DNA from: Escherichia sp. E1V33
Lineage (GTDB): Bacteria; Pseudomonadota; Gammaproteobacteria; Enterobacterales; Enterobacteriaceae
NCBI RefSeq assembly: GCF_004211955.1
Contig: NZ_RHJI01000022.1
Span: forward strand, 24,968 to 88,967
DNA length: 64,000 nt
Reading direction: 5' to 3'
Of this stretch, positions 20,232 to 29,402 are shown one piece after another. Every line of letters starts with the position of its first letter. Within the stretch, counting starts at the first letter, position 1. A model generated the notes under the pieces. It worked only from the letters and a program-made list of their open reading frames with translations, was not told the origin of the DNA and did no database searches. The translations under genes and the position numbers were made by a program.

Positions 20232-20459
20232 TCAGGGCTTCAAAGTTTGCCCATCTGCGGCTGCGTTCCGGCATGATTCAGCCGTCACCGGAATAATAAT
20301 GTCTCTGTGTAGCGAAAGATTTGTCTCTTCAGTTGGGCGCAGGTACACCACGCCTTTCCCCTGTTTCTGGTAAACATTATGATCAGGTTCACCGAGCGAG
20401 CATCCCCACGCTGACGGAACTAAAAAAGACAACACACAAACCACATTGCGATAGTGCAT
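20232..20459 (-). CDS. small putative exported protein
   Basis: About 75 residues from the ATG at 20459; an upstream ATG (20489) would add ten residues and spoil the signal sequence. The start MHYRNVVCVLSFLVPSAWGC looks like a signal peptide, possibly with a poor lipobox (SAWGC). The rest, with KGVVYLRPTEETN, is not recognised. Position between cyaY and yifL matches the doubtful K-12 gene yzcX. It is 47 bp upstream of cyaY on the same strand. Whether it is expressed cannot be told from sequence. Confidence 0.4.
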   Translation of the reverse strand: MHYRNVVCVLSFLVPSAWGCSLGEPDHNVYQKQGKGVVYLRPTEETNLSLHRDIIIPVTAESCRNAAADGQTLKP

Positions 20460-20647
20460 AAAGCCATCCTGGCGCGAGGTGCCGATCACGAAACTACCAG
20501 CAAAACATAAATCCCCGCGTGTAAGCGTTATACTCGCAGCAATTCCTCACTTTTCAGACTTCATAAAGAGTCGCTAAATGCTTGCTTTTACGCCTTCTCC
20601 TGCGATGATAGAAAGCAGAAAGCGATGAACTTTACAGGCAATCCATA

Positions 20648-20851
20648 ATGAAAAACGTGTTTAAGGCACTTACTGTATTACTTACTCTCTTCAGCCTGAC
20701 GGGCTGCGGTCTGAAAGGTCCGCTCTATTTTCCGCCCGCAGATAAAAATGCGCCGCCGCCGACCAAACCGGTAGAGAATCAAACACAATCCACGTTGCCG
20801 GATAAAAACGACCGCGCCAAAGGCGATGGCCCATCCCAGGTGAATTACTAA
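20648..20851 (+). CDS. yifL: LPS-assembly lipoprotein LptM (YifL)
   Basis: 67-residue lipoprotein. Signal peptide with lipobox LTGC (lipidated Cys20), then GLKGPLYFPP, and a hydrophilic Pro/Lys-rich tail. Work in E. coli renamed it LptM and places it at the outer membrane, where it assists oxidative maturation of the LptD-LptE translocon by mimicking LPS. It lies 36 bp upstream of dapF and may share its transcript. Confidence 0.92.
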   Translation: MKNVFKALTVLLTLFSLTGCGLKGPLYFPPADKNAPPPTKPVENQTQSTLPDKNDRAKGDGPSQVNY

Positions 20852-20887
20852 AAGTCAGTTTCTGTACCCGCGTGATTGGAGTAAATG

Positions 20888-21712
20888 ATGCAGTTCTCGA
20901 AAATGCATGGCCTTGGCAACGATTTTATGGTCGTCGACGCGGTAACGCAGAATGTCTTTTTTTCACCGGAGCTGATTCGTCGCCTGGCGGATCGGCATCT
21001 GGGAGTGGGGTTTGACCAGTTGCTGGTGGTAGAGCCACCTTACGATCCCGAACTGGACTTCCACTACCGCATTTTTAATGCCGATGGTAGTGAAGTGGCG
21101 CAGTGCGGTAACGGCGCACGCTGCTTTGCCCGTTTTGTGCGCCTTAAAGGGCTGACCAATAAGCGTGATATCCGCGTCAGCACCGCCAATGGCCGGATGG
21201 TGTTGACCGTCACCGATGACGATCTGGTGCGGGTCAATATGGGTGAACCTAACTTTGAACCTTCCGCCGTGCCGTTTCGCGCTAACAAAGCAGAAAAGAC
21301 CTATATTATGCGCGCCGCCGAGCAGACAATCTTATGCGGCGTGGTGTCGATGGGAAATCCGCACTGCGTGATTCAGGTTGATGATGTCGATACCGCAGCG
21401 GTAGAAACGCTTGGCCCTGTTCTGGAAAGCCACGAACGTTTCCCGGAGCGCGCCAATATCGGTTTCATGCAGGTGGTTAAGCGCGAGCATATTCGTTTAC
21501 GCGTTTATGAGCGTGGGGCAGGAGAAACTCAGGCCTGCGGCAGCGGCGCGTGTGCGGCGGTAGCGGTAGGTATTCAGCAAGGTTTGCTGGCCGAAGAAGT
21601 CCGCGTGGAACTTCCCGGCGGTCGCCTTGATATCGCCTGGAAAGGTCCGGGTCACCCGTTATATATGACGGGGCCGGCAGTGCATGTTTACGACGGGTTT
21701 ATTCATCTATGA
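20888..21712 (+). CDS. dapF: diaminopimelate epimerase
   Basis: 274-residue cytoplasmic enzyme that converts LL- to meso-diaminopimelate for lysine and peptidoglycan. The two catalytic cysteines sit in [13 protein letters not shown] (Cys73) and [13 protein letters not shown] (Cys217). Two adjacent ATG codons are present; the second (20888) is preferred because GGAG is 6 bases upstream of it and it gives the usual length. Its stop overlaps the yigA start by 4 bp, opening the dapF-yigA-xerC-yigB unit. Confidence 0.97.
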
Positions 21713-22416
21713 AGCAACCAGGGGAAGAACTACAGGAAACACTCACGGAGCTTGATGACCGGGCGGTTGTCGATTATCTGATTAAAAATCCTGAGTTTTT
21801 TATCCGCAATGCGCACGCAGTAGAAGCGATACGTGTGCCGCATCCGGTACGTGGTACTGTTTCGCTGGTCGAGTGGCATCTTGCCCGCGCGCGTAACCAT
21901 ATTCATGTTCTGGAAGAGAACATGTCGCTGCTGATGGAACAGGCTATCGCCAACGAAGGCCTGTTTTATCGCTTACTCTACTTGCAGCGTAGTCTCACCG
22001 CCGCCAGCAGTCTCGACGATATGCTGATGCGTTTTCACCGCTGGGCGCGTGATTTAGGGCTGGCGGGCGCGAGTGTGCGCCTGTTTCCGGATCGTTGGCG
22101 CTTAGGTGCGCCGTCGAACCACACTCATCTGGCATTAAACCGTCAGGCTTTCGAACCACTGCGTATTCAGCGTCTGGGCCAGGAGCAGCATTATCTGGGG
22201 CCGCTTAACGGGCCGGAGTTGCTGGTGGTGCTACCGGAAGCGAAAGCGGTGGGATCGGTGGCGATGTCGATGCTGGGAAGCGATGCTGATTTAGGCGTGG
22301 TGCTGTTCACCAGCCGCGATGCCAATCACTATCAACAAGGACAGGGAACGCAGTTACTTGATGAAATTGCGCTGATGTTGCCGGAGCTTCTGGAGCGTTG
22401 GATTGAACGCGTATGA
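21709..22416 (+). CDS. yigA: DUF484 family protein YigA
   Basis: 235-residue protein of the DUF484 group: an N-terminal helical part ([15 protein letters not shown]...[11 protein letters not shown], residues 19-70) followed by a GAF-like domain. No catalytic residues are apparent and the function is unknown. It overlaps dapF and xerC by 4 bp each, an arrangement kept in many gammaproteobacteria, so it is probably made together with XerC. Confidence 0.92.
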
Positions 22417-23309
22417 CCGATTTACACACCGATGTAGAACGCTACCTACGTTATCTGAGCGTGGAGCGGCAGCTTAGTCCGATAACCCTGCTTAACTACC
22501 AGCGCCAGCTTGAGGCGATCATCAATTTTGCCAGCGAAAATGGCCTGCAAAGCTGGCAGCAATGTGATGTGACGATGGTGCGCAATTTCGCTGTACGCAG
22601 TCGCCGTAAAGGGCTGGGCGCGGCAAGCCTCGCATTACGCCTCTCTGCGCTACGTAGCTTTTTTGACTGGCTGGTCAGCCAGAACGAGCTCAAAGCTAAC
22701 CCGGCAAAAGGTGTTTCGGCACCGAAAGCGCCGCGTCATCTGCCGAAAAATATCGACGTCGATGATATGAATCGCCTGTTGGATATTGATATCAACGATC
22801 CCCTCGCCGTGCGCGACCGTGCGATGCTGGAAGTAATGTACGGCGCGGGCCTGCGTCTTTCCGAGCTGGTGGGGCTGGACATCAAACACCTCGACCTGGA
22901 GTCTGGCGAAGTGTGGGTGATGGGGAAAGGCAGCAAAGAGCGCCGCCTGCCGATTGGTCGTAACGCCGTGGCGTGGATTGAGCACTGGCTTGATTTGCGC
23001 GATCTGTTTGGCAGCGAAGACGATGCACTTTTCCTGTCGAAACTGGGCAAGCGTATCTCCGCGCGTAATGTACAGAAACGCTTTGCCGAATGGGGCATAA
23101 AACAAGGGCTGAATAATCACGTTCACCCGCATAAATTACGTCACTCGTTCGCTACGCATATGCTGGAGTCGAGCGGCGATCTTCGTGGTGTGCAGGAGCT
23201 GCTGGGTCATGCCAACCTCTCCACCACGCAAATCTATACTCATCTTGATTTTCAACACCTTGCCTCGGTGTACGATGCGGCGCATCCACGCGCCAAACGG
23301 GGGAAATAA
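22413..23309 (+). CDS. xerC: site-specific tyrosine recombinase XerC
   Basis: 298-residue recombinase that acts with XerD at dif to resolve chromosome dimers, and at cer/psi on plasmids. The SAM-like DNA-binding domain occupies about 1-90, and the catalytic domain carries Arg148 (GLRLSEL), Lys172 (GKGSKERR), His240/Arg243 (HKLRHSFA), His266 (LLGHANL) and nucleophile Tyr275 (TQIYTH). All are present, so it should be active. Overlaps yigA and yigB. Confidence 0.98.
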
Positions 23310-24025
23310 TGCGTTTTTACCGGCCTTTGGGGCGCATCTCGGCGCTCACCTTTGACCTGGATGATACCCTTTACGATAACCGTCCGGTGATTTTGCGCAC
23401 CGAGCGGGAGGCGCTGACTTTTGTGCAAAATTATCATCCGGCGCTGCGCAGCTTCCAGAATGAAGATCTGCAACGTCTGCGCCAGGCGGTACGGGAAGCG
23501 GAACCCGAGATTTATCACGACGTGACGCGCTGGCGTTTTCGCTCAATAGAACAAGCGATGCTCGACGCCGGGCTGAGCGCGGAAGAAGCCAGTGCAGGCG
23601 CACACGCAGCAATGATCAACTTTGCTAAATGGCGCAGCCGGATCGACGTACCGCAGCAAACCCACGACACCTTAAAGCAACTGGCGAAGAAATGGCCGCT
23701 GGTGGCGATCACCAACGGTAACGCCCAGCCGGAACTGTTCGGCCTGGGGGATTATTTTGAGTTTGTGCTACGCGCTGGCCCGCACGGGCGCTCGAAACCG
23801 TTCAGCGATATGTACTTCCTGGCGGCGGAAAAACTCAACGTGCCGATCGGTGAGATCCTGCATGTAGGTGACGATCTCACCACCGACGTGTGCGGGGCAA
23901 TTCGCAGCGGAATGCAGGCCTGTTGGATCAGACCGGAAAATGGCGATCTGATGCAAACCTGGGACAGCCGTTTACTCCCGCATCTGGAAATTTCCCGGTT
24001 GGCATCTCTGACCTCGCTGATATAA
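23309..24025 (+). CDS. yigB: HAD phosphatase, riboflavin pathway
   Basis: 238-residue HAD-superfamily phosphatase. Motif I is [11 protein letters not shown] (nucleophile Asp), motif II AITNGN, motif III Lys in GRSKPFSD, motif [12 protein letters not shown]. The E. coli protein dephosphorylates 5-amino-6-(5-phosphoribitylamino)uracil in flavin synthesis and also acts on FMN. Its start overlaps the xerC stop by one base (TAATG). The uvrD promoter begins inside its last codons. Confidence 0.93.
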   Translation: MRFYRPLGRISALTFDLDDTLYDNRPVILRTEREALTFVQNYHPALRSFQNEDLQRLRQAVREAEPEIYHDVTRWRFRSIEQAMLDAGLSAEEASAGAHAAMINFAKWRSRIDVPQQTHDTLKQLAKKWPLVAITNGNAQPELFGLGDYFEFVLRAGPHGRSKPFSDMYFLAAEKLNVPIGEILHVGDDLTTDVCGAIRSGMQACWIRPENGDLMQTWDSRLLPHLEISRLASLTSLI

Positions 24026-24026
24026 T
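23999..24026 (+). promoter_or_regulatory. uvrD promoter
   Basis: TTGGCA (23999-24004), a 16 bp spacer and TATAAT (24021-24026). The -35 lies within the end of yigB, and the LexA box follows at the expected start of transcription. Confidence 0.85.
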
Positions 24027-24034
24027 CAGCAAAT

Positions 24035-24050
24035 CTGTATATATACCCAG
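24035..24050. promoter_or_regulatory. LexA box (SOS operator) of uvrD
   Basis: CTGTATATATACCCAG matches the CTG-N10-CAG consensus and is the known uvrD SOS box. Located just downstream of the -10, so LexA would block initiation or early elongation. Confidence 0.93.
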
Positions 24051-24056
24051 CTTTTT

Positions 24057-24095
24057 GGCGGAGGGCGTTGCGCTTCTCCGCCCAACCTATTTTTA
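24057..24095 (+). terminator. attenuator-like hairpin in the uvrD leader
   Basis: Stem GGCGGAG (24057-24063) and CTCCGCC (24076-24082) followed by CAACCTATTTTT. An attenuator between the uvrD promoter and gene has been described in E. coli; this hairpin is the obvious candidate. Confidence 0.65.
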
Positions 24096-24108
24096 CGCGG
24101 CGGTGCCA

Positions 24109-26271
24109 ATGGACGTTTCTTACCTGCTCGATAGCCTTAATGACAAACAGCGCGAAGCGGTGGCCGCGCCACGCAGCAACCTTCTGGTGCTGGCGGGCGC
24201 GGGCAGTGGTAAGACGCGCGTACTGGTGCATCGTATCGCCTGGCTGATGAGCGTGGAAAACTGCTCGCCATACTCGATTATGGCGGTGACGTTTACCAAC
24301 AAAGCGGCGGCGGAGATGCGTCATCGTATCGGGCAACTGATGGGCACCAGCCAGGGCGGCATGTGGGTCGGCACCTTCCACGGGCTGGCGCACCGTTTGC
24401 TGCGTGCGCACCATATGGACGCCAACCTGCCGCAGGATTTCCAGATCCTCGACAGCGAAGACCAGCTACGCCTGCTTAAGCGTCTGATCAAAGCCATGAA
24501 CCTCGACGAGAAGCAGTGGCCGCCGCGCCAGGCGATGTGGTACATCAACAGCCAGAAAGATGAAGGGCTGCGTCCGCATCATATTCAAAGCTACGGTAAC
24601 CCGGTGGAGCAGACCTGGCAGAAGGTTTATCAGGCGTATCAGGAAGCGTGCGATCGTGCGGGTCTGGTGGACTTCGCGGAGCTACTGCTACGCGCCCACG
24701 AACTGTGGCTTAACAAGCCGCATATCCTGCAACACTACCGCGAACGTTTTACCAATATCCTGGTGGACGAATTCCAGGATACCAACAACATTCAGTACGC
24801 GTGGATCCGTCTGCTGGCGGGCGACACCGGCAAAGTGATGATTGTCGGTGATGACGACCAGTCAATCTACGGCTGGCGCGGGGCGCAGGTCGAGAATATT
24901 CAGCGTTTCCTCAATGATTTCCCCGGCGCTGAAACTATCCGTCTGGAGCAGAACTACCGCTCTACCAGTAACATCCTGAGCGCCGCGAACGCCCTGATTG
25001 AAAACAATAACGGGCGTCTGGGTAAAAAACTGTGGACCGATGGCGCGGACGGTGAGCCTATTTCCCTCTATTGCGCTTTTAACGAACTCGACGAAGCGCG
25101 TTTTGTGGTTAACCGTATCAAAACCTGGCAGGACAACGGCGGGGCGCTTGCCGAGTGCGCCATTCTCTACCGCAGCAACGCCCAGTCGCGTGTACTGGAA
25201 GAGGCCTTATTACAGGCAAGTATGCCGTACCGTATTTACGGCGGGATGCGCTTCTTCGAACGCCAGGAAATCAAAGATGCGCTGTCGTATCTGCGCCTGA
25301 TTGCCAACCGTAACGACGACGCGGCCTTTGAGCGTGTGGTGAATACACCAACGCGGGGTATTGGTGACCGGACGCTGGACGTGGTACGTCAGACATCGCG
25401 CGATCGCCAGTTAACGCTGTGGCAGGCATGTCGTGAACTGTTGCAGGAAAAAGCGCTCGCCGGACGTGCAGCCAGCGCCTTGCAGCGGTTTATGGAACTG
25501 ATCGATGCCTTAGCGCAAGAAACTGCCGATATGCCGCTGCATGTACAGACCGACCGGGTAATTAAAGACTCCGGCCTGCGCACCATGTACGAGCAGGAGA
25601 AGGGCGAAAAAGGCCAGACGCGTATCGAAAACTTAGAGGAACTGGTGACGGCAACGCGCCAGTTCAGCTACAACGAAGAAGACGAAGATTTGATGCCGCT
25701 GCAGGCGTTCCTCTCCCACGCGGCGCTGGAAGCGGGCGAAGGGCAGGCGGATACCTGGCAGGACGCGGTGCAGTTGATGACGCTACACTCGGCGAAAGGT
25801 CTGGAGTTTCCGCAGGTGTTTATTGTCGGTATGGAAGAGGGCATGTTCCCAAGCCAGATGTCGCTGGATGAAGGCGGGCGTCTGGAAGAAGAACGCCGTC
25901 TGGCCTACGTTGGCGTAACCCGCGCGATGCAGAAACTGACGTTGACCTACGCGGAAACTCGCCGTCTGTATGGCAAAGAGGTTTACCATCGCCCGTCGCG
26001 CTTTATCGGCGAGTTGCCGGAAGAGTGTGTGGAAGAGGTGCGCCTGCGCGCTACGGTAAGCCGCCCGGTCAGCCATCAGCGTATGGGTACACCGATGGCT
26101 GAGAACGACAGTGGTTACAAACTCGGCCAGCGCGTGCGCCACGCCAAGTTTGGCGAAGGCACTATCGTCAATATGGAAGGCAGCGGCGAACATAGCCGTT
26201 TGCAGGTGGCGTTCCAGGGCCAGGGTATTAAATGGCTGGTGGCGGCTTACGCCCGGCTGGAGACAGTATAA
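24109..26271 (+). CDS. uvrD: DNA helicase II
   Basis: 720-residue SF1A 3'-5' helicase of nucleotide excision and mismatch repair, which also dismantles RecA filaments. Motifs in order: GAGSGKTR (Walker A, about 29-36), VDEFQDTNN (Walker B), GDDDQSIYGWRGA (III), QNYRST (IV), TLHSAKGLEF (V) and YVGVTRA (VI). The C-terminus ends in the Tudor-like VRHAKFGEGTIV domain that contacts RNA polymerase. The frame is open 219 bases upstream, but the ATG at 24109 (MDVSYLLDSL) gives the family length and follows the promoter and LexA box. Confidence 0.98.
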   Translation: MDVSYLLDSLNDKQREAVAAPRSNLLVLAGAGSGKTRVLVHRIAWLMSVENCSPYSIMAVTFTNKAAAEMRHRIGQLMGTSQGGMWVGTFHGLAHRLLRAHHMDANLPQDFQILDSEDQLRLLKRLIKAMNLDEKQWPPRQAMWYINSQKDEGLRPHHIQSYGNPVEQTWQKVYQAYQEACDRAGLVDFAELLLRAHELWLNKPHILQHYRERFTNILVDEFQDTNNIQYAWIRLLAGDTGKVMIVGDDDQSIYGWRGAQVENIQRFLNDFPGAETIRLEQNYRSTSNILSAANALIENNNGRLGKKLWTDGADGEPISLYCAFNELDEARFVVNRIKTWQDNGGALAECAILYRSNAQSRVLEEALLQASMPYRIYGGMRFFERQEIKDALSYLRLIANRNDDAAFERVVNTPTRGIGDRTLDVVRQTSRDRQLTLWQACRELLQEKALAGRAASALQRFMELIDALAQETADMPLHVQTDRVIKDSGLRTMYEQEKGEKGQTRIENLEELVTATRQFSYNEEDEDLMPLQAFLSHAALEAGEGQADTWQDAVQLMTLHSAKGLEFPQVFIVGMEEGMFPSQMSLDEGGRLEEERRLAYVGVTRAMQKLTLTYAETRRLYGKEVYHRPSRFIGELPEECVEEVRLRATVSRPVSHQRMGTPMAENDSGYKLGQRVRHAKFGEGTIVNMEGSGEHSRLQVAFQGQGIKWLVAAYARLETV

Positions 26272-26275
26272 CGTT

Positions 26276-26378
<103 letters not shown>

Positions 26379-26406
26379 ATCAGCACCCTATTCAGTATCT
26401 GACACT

Positions 26407-27171
26407 CTAACTTTTCTGTTCGACGGTAATCATGGTGACGAAGGAATAACGTTGCCAGGGAATCGCTCCGCCTTTCACATACATATGTGAAATCGTGCCA
26501 TCAAGGTAAAGGAGCTGCTCGACGTCCAGTTTCGCTTTGGCATAGCAGGCAAAATCATAAAAGTTGGTCGCTTGCTGGCTAAGTAAAAACACGGCGTTCC
26601 CTTGCTTATTAATCCCAACACCGTTACGAATTTTGCGCGAGGCGACGTTGGGATGAATACGCGGATTAATGACGCCGTTTTCCATCAACATTGGCCCTGA
26701 CTGCACCGCAAACTGAATCTCTTTACTGGTTTTAAAGGCATCCAGACGAACGATGCCGACTTTATCTCCCGCGACATAAAACACGCCGCCAGGACGGATA
26801 AAGAAATTCCCTTCACCTGAAGCGAGATTTAACGCCACCTTCTGCTGACCGTTTTCGATGTACAAACCGAGCGGCGCATAGCTTTCATCATAGATTCCGC
26901 CGTTCATCGCCATCTGCACCTGACCCTGACTATTCATATCCGCCAGCAGCGCATGTAACGTTTCCCACGCTTCGCCATTGGCCTTTTGCCAGTACATTTT
27001 CACCCGTTCGGTTTGAGGATTAACGGTATACGACTGCACGGTCAGCGTCGGATCAGAGAGTGTGCAGTCATCAGCAGCAACAGCAAATAAGGGGAGTAAG
27101 ACGAGGGCGGGTAAAATCCGTTTGAGATTCAAGGTGATCATTCCTTTACCAATGAGTAGCCGATGCGCCAT
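26407..27171 (-). CDS. yigE: exported DUF2233 protein YigE
   Basis: 254 residues in the frame used here. A signal peptide lies at MITLNLKRILPALVLLPLFA, so the functional start may be the ATG at 27141, ten codons in; an AAGGA touches that ATG, so spacing does not settle it. The rest is a DUF2233/phosphodiester glycosidase-like domain with MNGGIYDESYAPLGLYIENG and RNGVGINKQG, as in NAGPA-type proteins. Probably periplasmic; substrate unknown. Confidence 0.88.
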   Translation of the reverse strand: MAHRLLIGKGMITLNLKRILPALVLLPLFAVAADDCTLSDPTLTVQSYTVNPQTERVKMYWQKANGEAWETLHALLADMNSQGQVQMAMNGGIYDESYAPLGLYIENGQQKVALNLASGEGNFFIRPGGVFYVAGDKVGIVRLDAFKTSKEIQFAVQSGPMLMENGVINPRIHPNVASRKIRNGVGINKQGNAVFLLSQQATNFYDFACYAKAKLDVEQLLYLDGTISHMYVKGGAIPWQRYSFVTMITVEQKS

Positions 27172-27332
27172 TATAGGTCCTGGATGTGTGATTTTTTTAT
27201 CCTGTTAACGACCTTGACGAGTACCAAAAAGCGCGAAGTTCAACTATTGTTCTGTGGTGTTCCGTTGCGTGTTGACGGCAAAATTTTGCTGGCGTAACAT
27301 GCGCGCACGATCACTCTAAGAGGACATTCGCC

Positions 27333-27389
27333 TTGGACACACCCAGTAGATACTGGCTCACTATCCTGTCATCCAGGATCAACTCCTAA
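27333..27389 (+). CDS. corL: corA leader peptide CorL (18 codons)
   Basis: TTG start with AGAGG 9 bases upstream, 18 codons including MDTPSRYWLTILSSRINS, then TAA. In Salmonella a short leader peptide, CorL, is translated in the corA leader; its translation changes RNA folding and exposes a Rho-loading site, lowering corA expression in high Mg2+. Position, length and relation to the downstream hairpin match. Whether the mechanism operates here is inference. Confidence 0.7.
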   Translation: MDTPSRYWLTILSSRINS

Positions 27390-27416
27390 GGCTATCCCTT
27401 TTTGCTGATAGCCTTA
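27387..27416 (+). promoter_or_regulatory. hairpin in the corA leader
   Basis: Perfect 10-bp inverted repeat TAAGGCTATC (27387-27396) and GATAGCCTTA (27407-27416). The left arm includes the corL stop codon, so a ribosome finishing corL would prevent its folding. A second small stem, ATCCTG/CAGGAT (27363-27379), lies inside corL. No T run follows, so it is not a simple terminator. Confidence 0.65.
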
Positions 27417-27540
27417 GCGGTTGTCAGCGACCTCAATTTTTCCCGTCGCGCTGAGTCAGGCTGTTTAATGGTCTGAAACCCAATTTGTTTCTGTGTGCCC
27501 ACCGAACTGTCCGATATTTTAAGCATTGGGAGTCCCGGTC

Positions 27541-28491
27541 ATGCTGAGCGCATTTCAACTGGAAAATAACCGACTGACCCGGCTGGAAGTCGAAGAGTCA
27601 CAACCCCTCGTAGATGCAGTATGGATTGATCTTGTCGAACCGGATGACGACGAGCGACTGCGCGTACAATCTGAACTTGGCCAGAGCCTGGCAACCCGCC
27701 CGGAACTGGAAGACATCGAAGCATCGGCGCGTTTCTTTGAAGACGATGATGGCCTGCATATTCACTCCTTCTTCTTCTTTGAAGATGCGGAAGATCACGC
27801 CGGTAACTCCACTGTGGCATTTACCATCCGTGATGGTCGCTTGTTTACCCTGCGTGAGCGCGAGCTGCCTGCATTCCGTTTGTATCGTATGCGCGCCCGT
27901 AGCCAGTCGATGGTAGACGGTAACGCCTACGAGTTACTGCTGGATCTGTTCGAAACCAAAATCGAACAGTTGGCGGATGAAATTGAAAATATCTACAGCG
28001 ACCTGGAGGAGTTAAGCCGGGTAATTATGGAAGGGCATCAGGGCGATGAGTACGACGAAGCGCTCTCTACGCTGGCGGAACTGGAAGATATCGGCTGGAA
28101 AGTTCGCCTGTGTCTGATGGATACCCAGCGCGCGCTCAATTTCCTGGTACGCAAAGCGCGTTTACCGGGCGGGCAACTGGAGCAGGCGCGTGAAATCCTG
28201 CGAGATATCGAATCCCTGCTGCCGCATAACGAATCCCTGTTCCAGAAGGTGAACTTCCTGATGCAGGCGGCGATGGGTTTTATCAACATCGAGCAGAACC
28301 GCATCATCAAAATCTTCTCGGTAGTATCCGTGGTGTTCCTGCCGCCGACTCTGGTCGCTTCCAGCTACGGGATGAACTTTGAGTTTATGCCAGAACTGAA
28401 GTGGAGCTTCGGCTACCCTGGAGCGATTATCTTTATGATCCTCGCGGGCCTGGCACCGTATTTGTACTTTAAGCGGAAGAACTGGCTGTAA
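27541..28491 (+). CDS. corA: magnesium/nickel/cobalt transporter CorA
   Basis: 316-residue pentameric inner-membrane Mg2+ channel. A large acidic cytoplasmic domain (1-about 250) is followed by two C-terminal membrane segments; the selectivity motif YGMN is present near residue 277, followed by MPEL. The ATG at 27541 gives the usual N-terminus [10 protein letters not shown]; five upstream in-frame codons are within the ribosome-binding region (GGGAG). Preceded by the corL leader. Confidence 0.97.
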   Translation: MLSAFQLENNRLTRLEVEESQPLVDAVWIDLVEPDDDERLRVQSELGQSLATRPELEDIEASARFFEDDDGLHIHSFFFFEDAEDHAGNSTVAFTIRDGRLFTLRERELPAFRLYRMRARSQSMVDGNAYELLLDLFETKIEQLADEIENIYSDLEELSRVIMEGHQGDEYDEALSTLAELEDIGWKVRLCLMDTQRALNFLVRKARLPGGQLEQAREILRDIESLLPHNESLFQKVNFLMQAAMGFINIEQNRIIKIFSVVSVVFLPPTLVASSYGMNFEFMPELKWSFGYPGAIIFMILAGLAPYLYFKRKNWL

Positions 28492-28502
28492 AAAACAAGA
28501 GC

Positions 28503-28527
28503 GGTGGTTTAGCCTGGCTAAGCCACC
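28503..28527. terminator. hairpin between corA and yigF
   Basis: Twelve-base inverted repeat with one wobble: GGTGGTTTAGCC (28503-28514) and GGCTAAGCCACC (28516-28527). It separates two convergent genes and may end transcripts from both sides, though neither T run is adjacent. Confidence 0.5.
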
Positions 28528-28533
28528 TGTTAT

Positions 28534-28914
28534 TCAAAGGCTCCAGGTATTTAACCCTTTTACCTCTTTCTCATAAAACCATTTGTTCGTGTTAACAGCA
28601 ACATAGGCTACTACGGCAATTCCCAGAATGTTAACGCCAATTAATGCACCAACAAATAGAGATAGAATGCCAAGTAAAAGAACTATAATTGCTTTTTTCC
28701 ATAAACCCAGAACAAATAAATAGATCCAGGAGCAGAAGAAAGCAATGAAATTCATTTGAATAGTTAATCGTTGTCTTACTTTTAATGCTTTAAATGCTGC
28801 TTTATATTCTGGTGTGGCCCCCCAGAATCCAGGAAAGCCATGTTGATCATAAAAATTAAATCGGTATTTCCATTTTTCACTTAATGAACCATCGTTCATA
28901 TATTCCTTACTCAT
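28534..28914 (-). CDS. yigF: inner-membrane DUF2628-like protein YigF
   Basis: 126 residues. The N-terminal WKYRFNFYDQHGFPGFWG and YKAAFKALKVRQRL, then two or three hydrophobic segments, resemble the DUF2628 family. Function unknown. The ATG at 28914 is chosen because GGAG is 5 bases upstream; a longer frame starts inside the yigG end. Base composition is clearly more AT-rich than its neighbours. Lies 13 bp after yigG, probably one transcript. Confidence 0.88.
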   Translation of the reverse strand: MSKEYMNDGSLSEKWKYRFNFYDQHGFPGFWGATPEYKAAFKALKVRQRLTIQMNFIAFFCSWIYLFVLGLWKKAIIVLLLGILSLFVGALIGVNILGIAVVAYVAVNTNKWFYEKEVKGLNTWSL

Positions 28915-28927
28915 AAATACTCCATAA

Positions 28928-29308
28928 CTATTGTTTTGATGAATCAGTAGGTGCAAGCATTAGCATACTGAAAGTGGAGAAATAACAAATCAAAAAAATC
29001 ATCGAACCATTGCCTGAACAGGCAAAATCTTCGGCTATCATTGTGATGATAGAGATGATATATACTGCTAATGTACCAAAAACATAAGTTTTTATATACA
29101 TGAAACCACTATCACGGAGTCGTTGGCAATTCATGTTAATGACGAGATAATGGAGTACGATGGTAGAGACTATAACAAGAAAACCTGCTTCCCCATCGTT
29201 AAAAAAGATAATAAGAAAGGCAAAAATGAAATTTATTAAAATAAATGAAAATATATAACGACGTCTGGAAAACTTACCGTTAGATGTTGGGATAAATATG
29301 TGTAACAT
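28928..29308 (-). CDS. yigG: inner-membrane protein YigG
   Basis: 126 residues from the ATG at 29308 with AAGGA upstream. N-terminal [17 protein letters not shown] followed by three or four hydrophobic segments suggests a DUF805-like small membrane protein, but I am not sure of the family. Function unknown. As AT-rich as yigF and probably co-transcribed with it; the pair looks like an older acquisition within core genes. Confidence 0.85.
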   Translation of the reverse strand: MLHIFIPTSNGKFSRRRYIFSFILINFIFAFLIIFFNDGEAGFLVIVSTIVLHYLVINMNCQRLRDSGFMYIKTYVFGTLAVYIISIITMIAEDFACSGNGSMIFLICYFSTFSMLMLAPTDSSKQ

Positions 29309-29402
29309 GAATTTTACATCCTTGTATGAGTCTCCTGTCAGCATGGCAATATGCCCACTCTCATGCAAGAGTCGGCATATTTTTTCAGAATATATTTATT
29401 TT

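Larger units (their letters stand above)
27172..27540. other. yigE-corA divergent region with long corA leader
   Basis: 369 bp. The right two thirds form the corA mRNA leader, with a leader peptide gene at 27333-27389 and hairpins (see separate entries). The left part should contain the divergent promoters; I did not find strong -35/-10 pairs. Confidence 0.6.
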
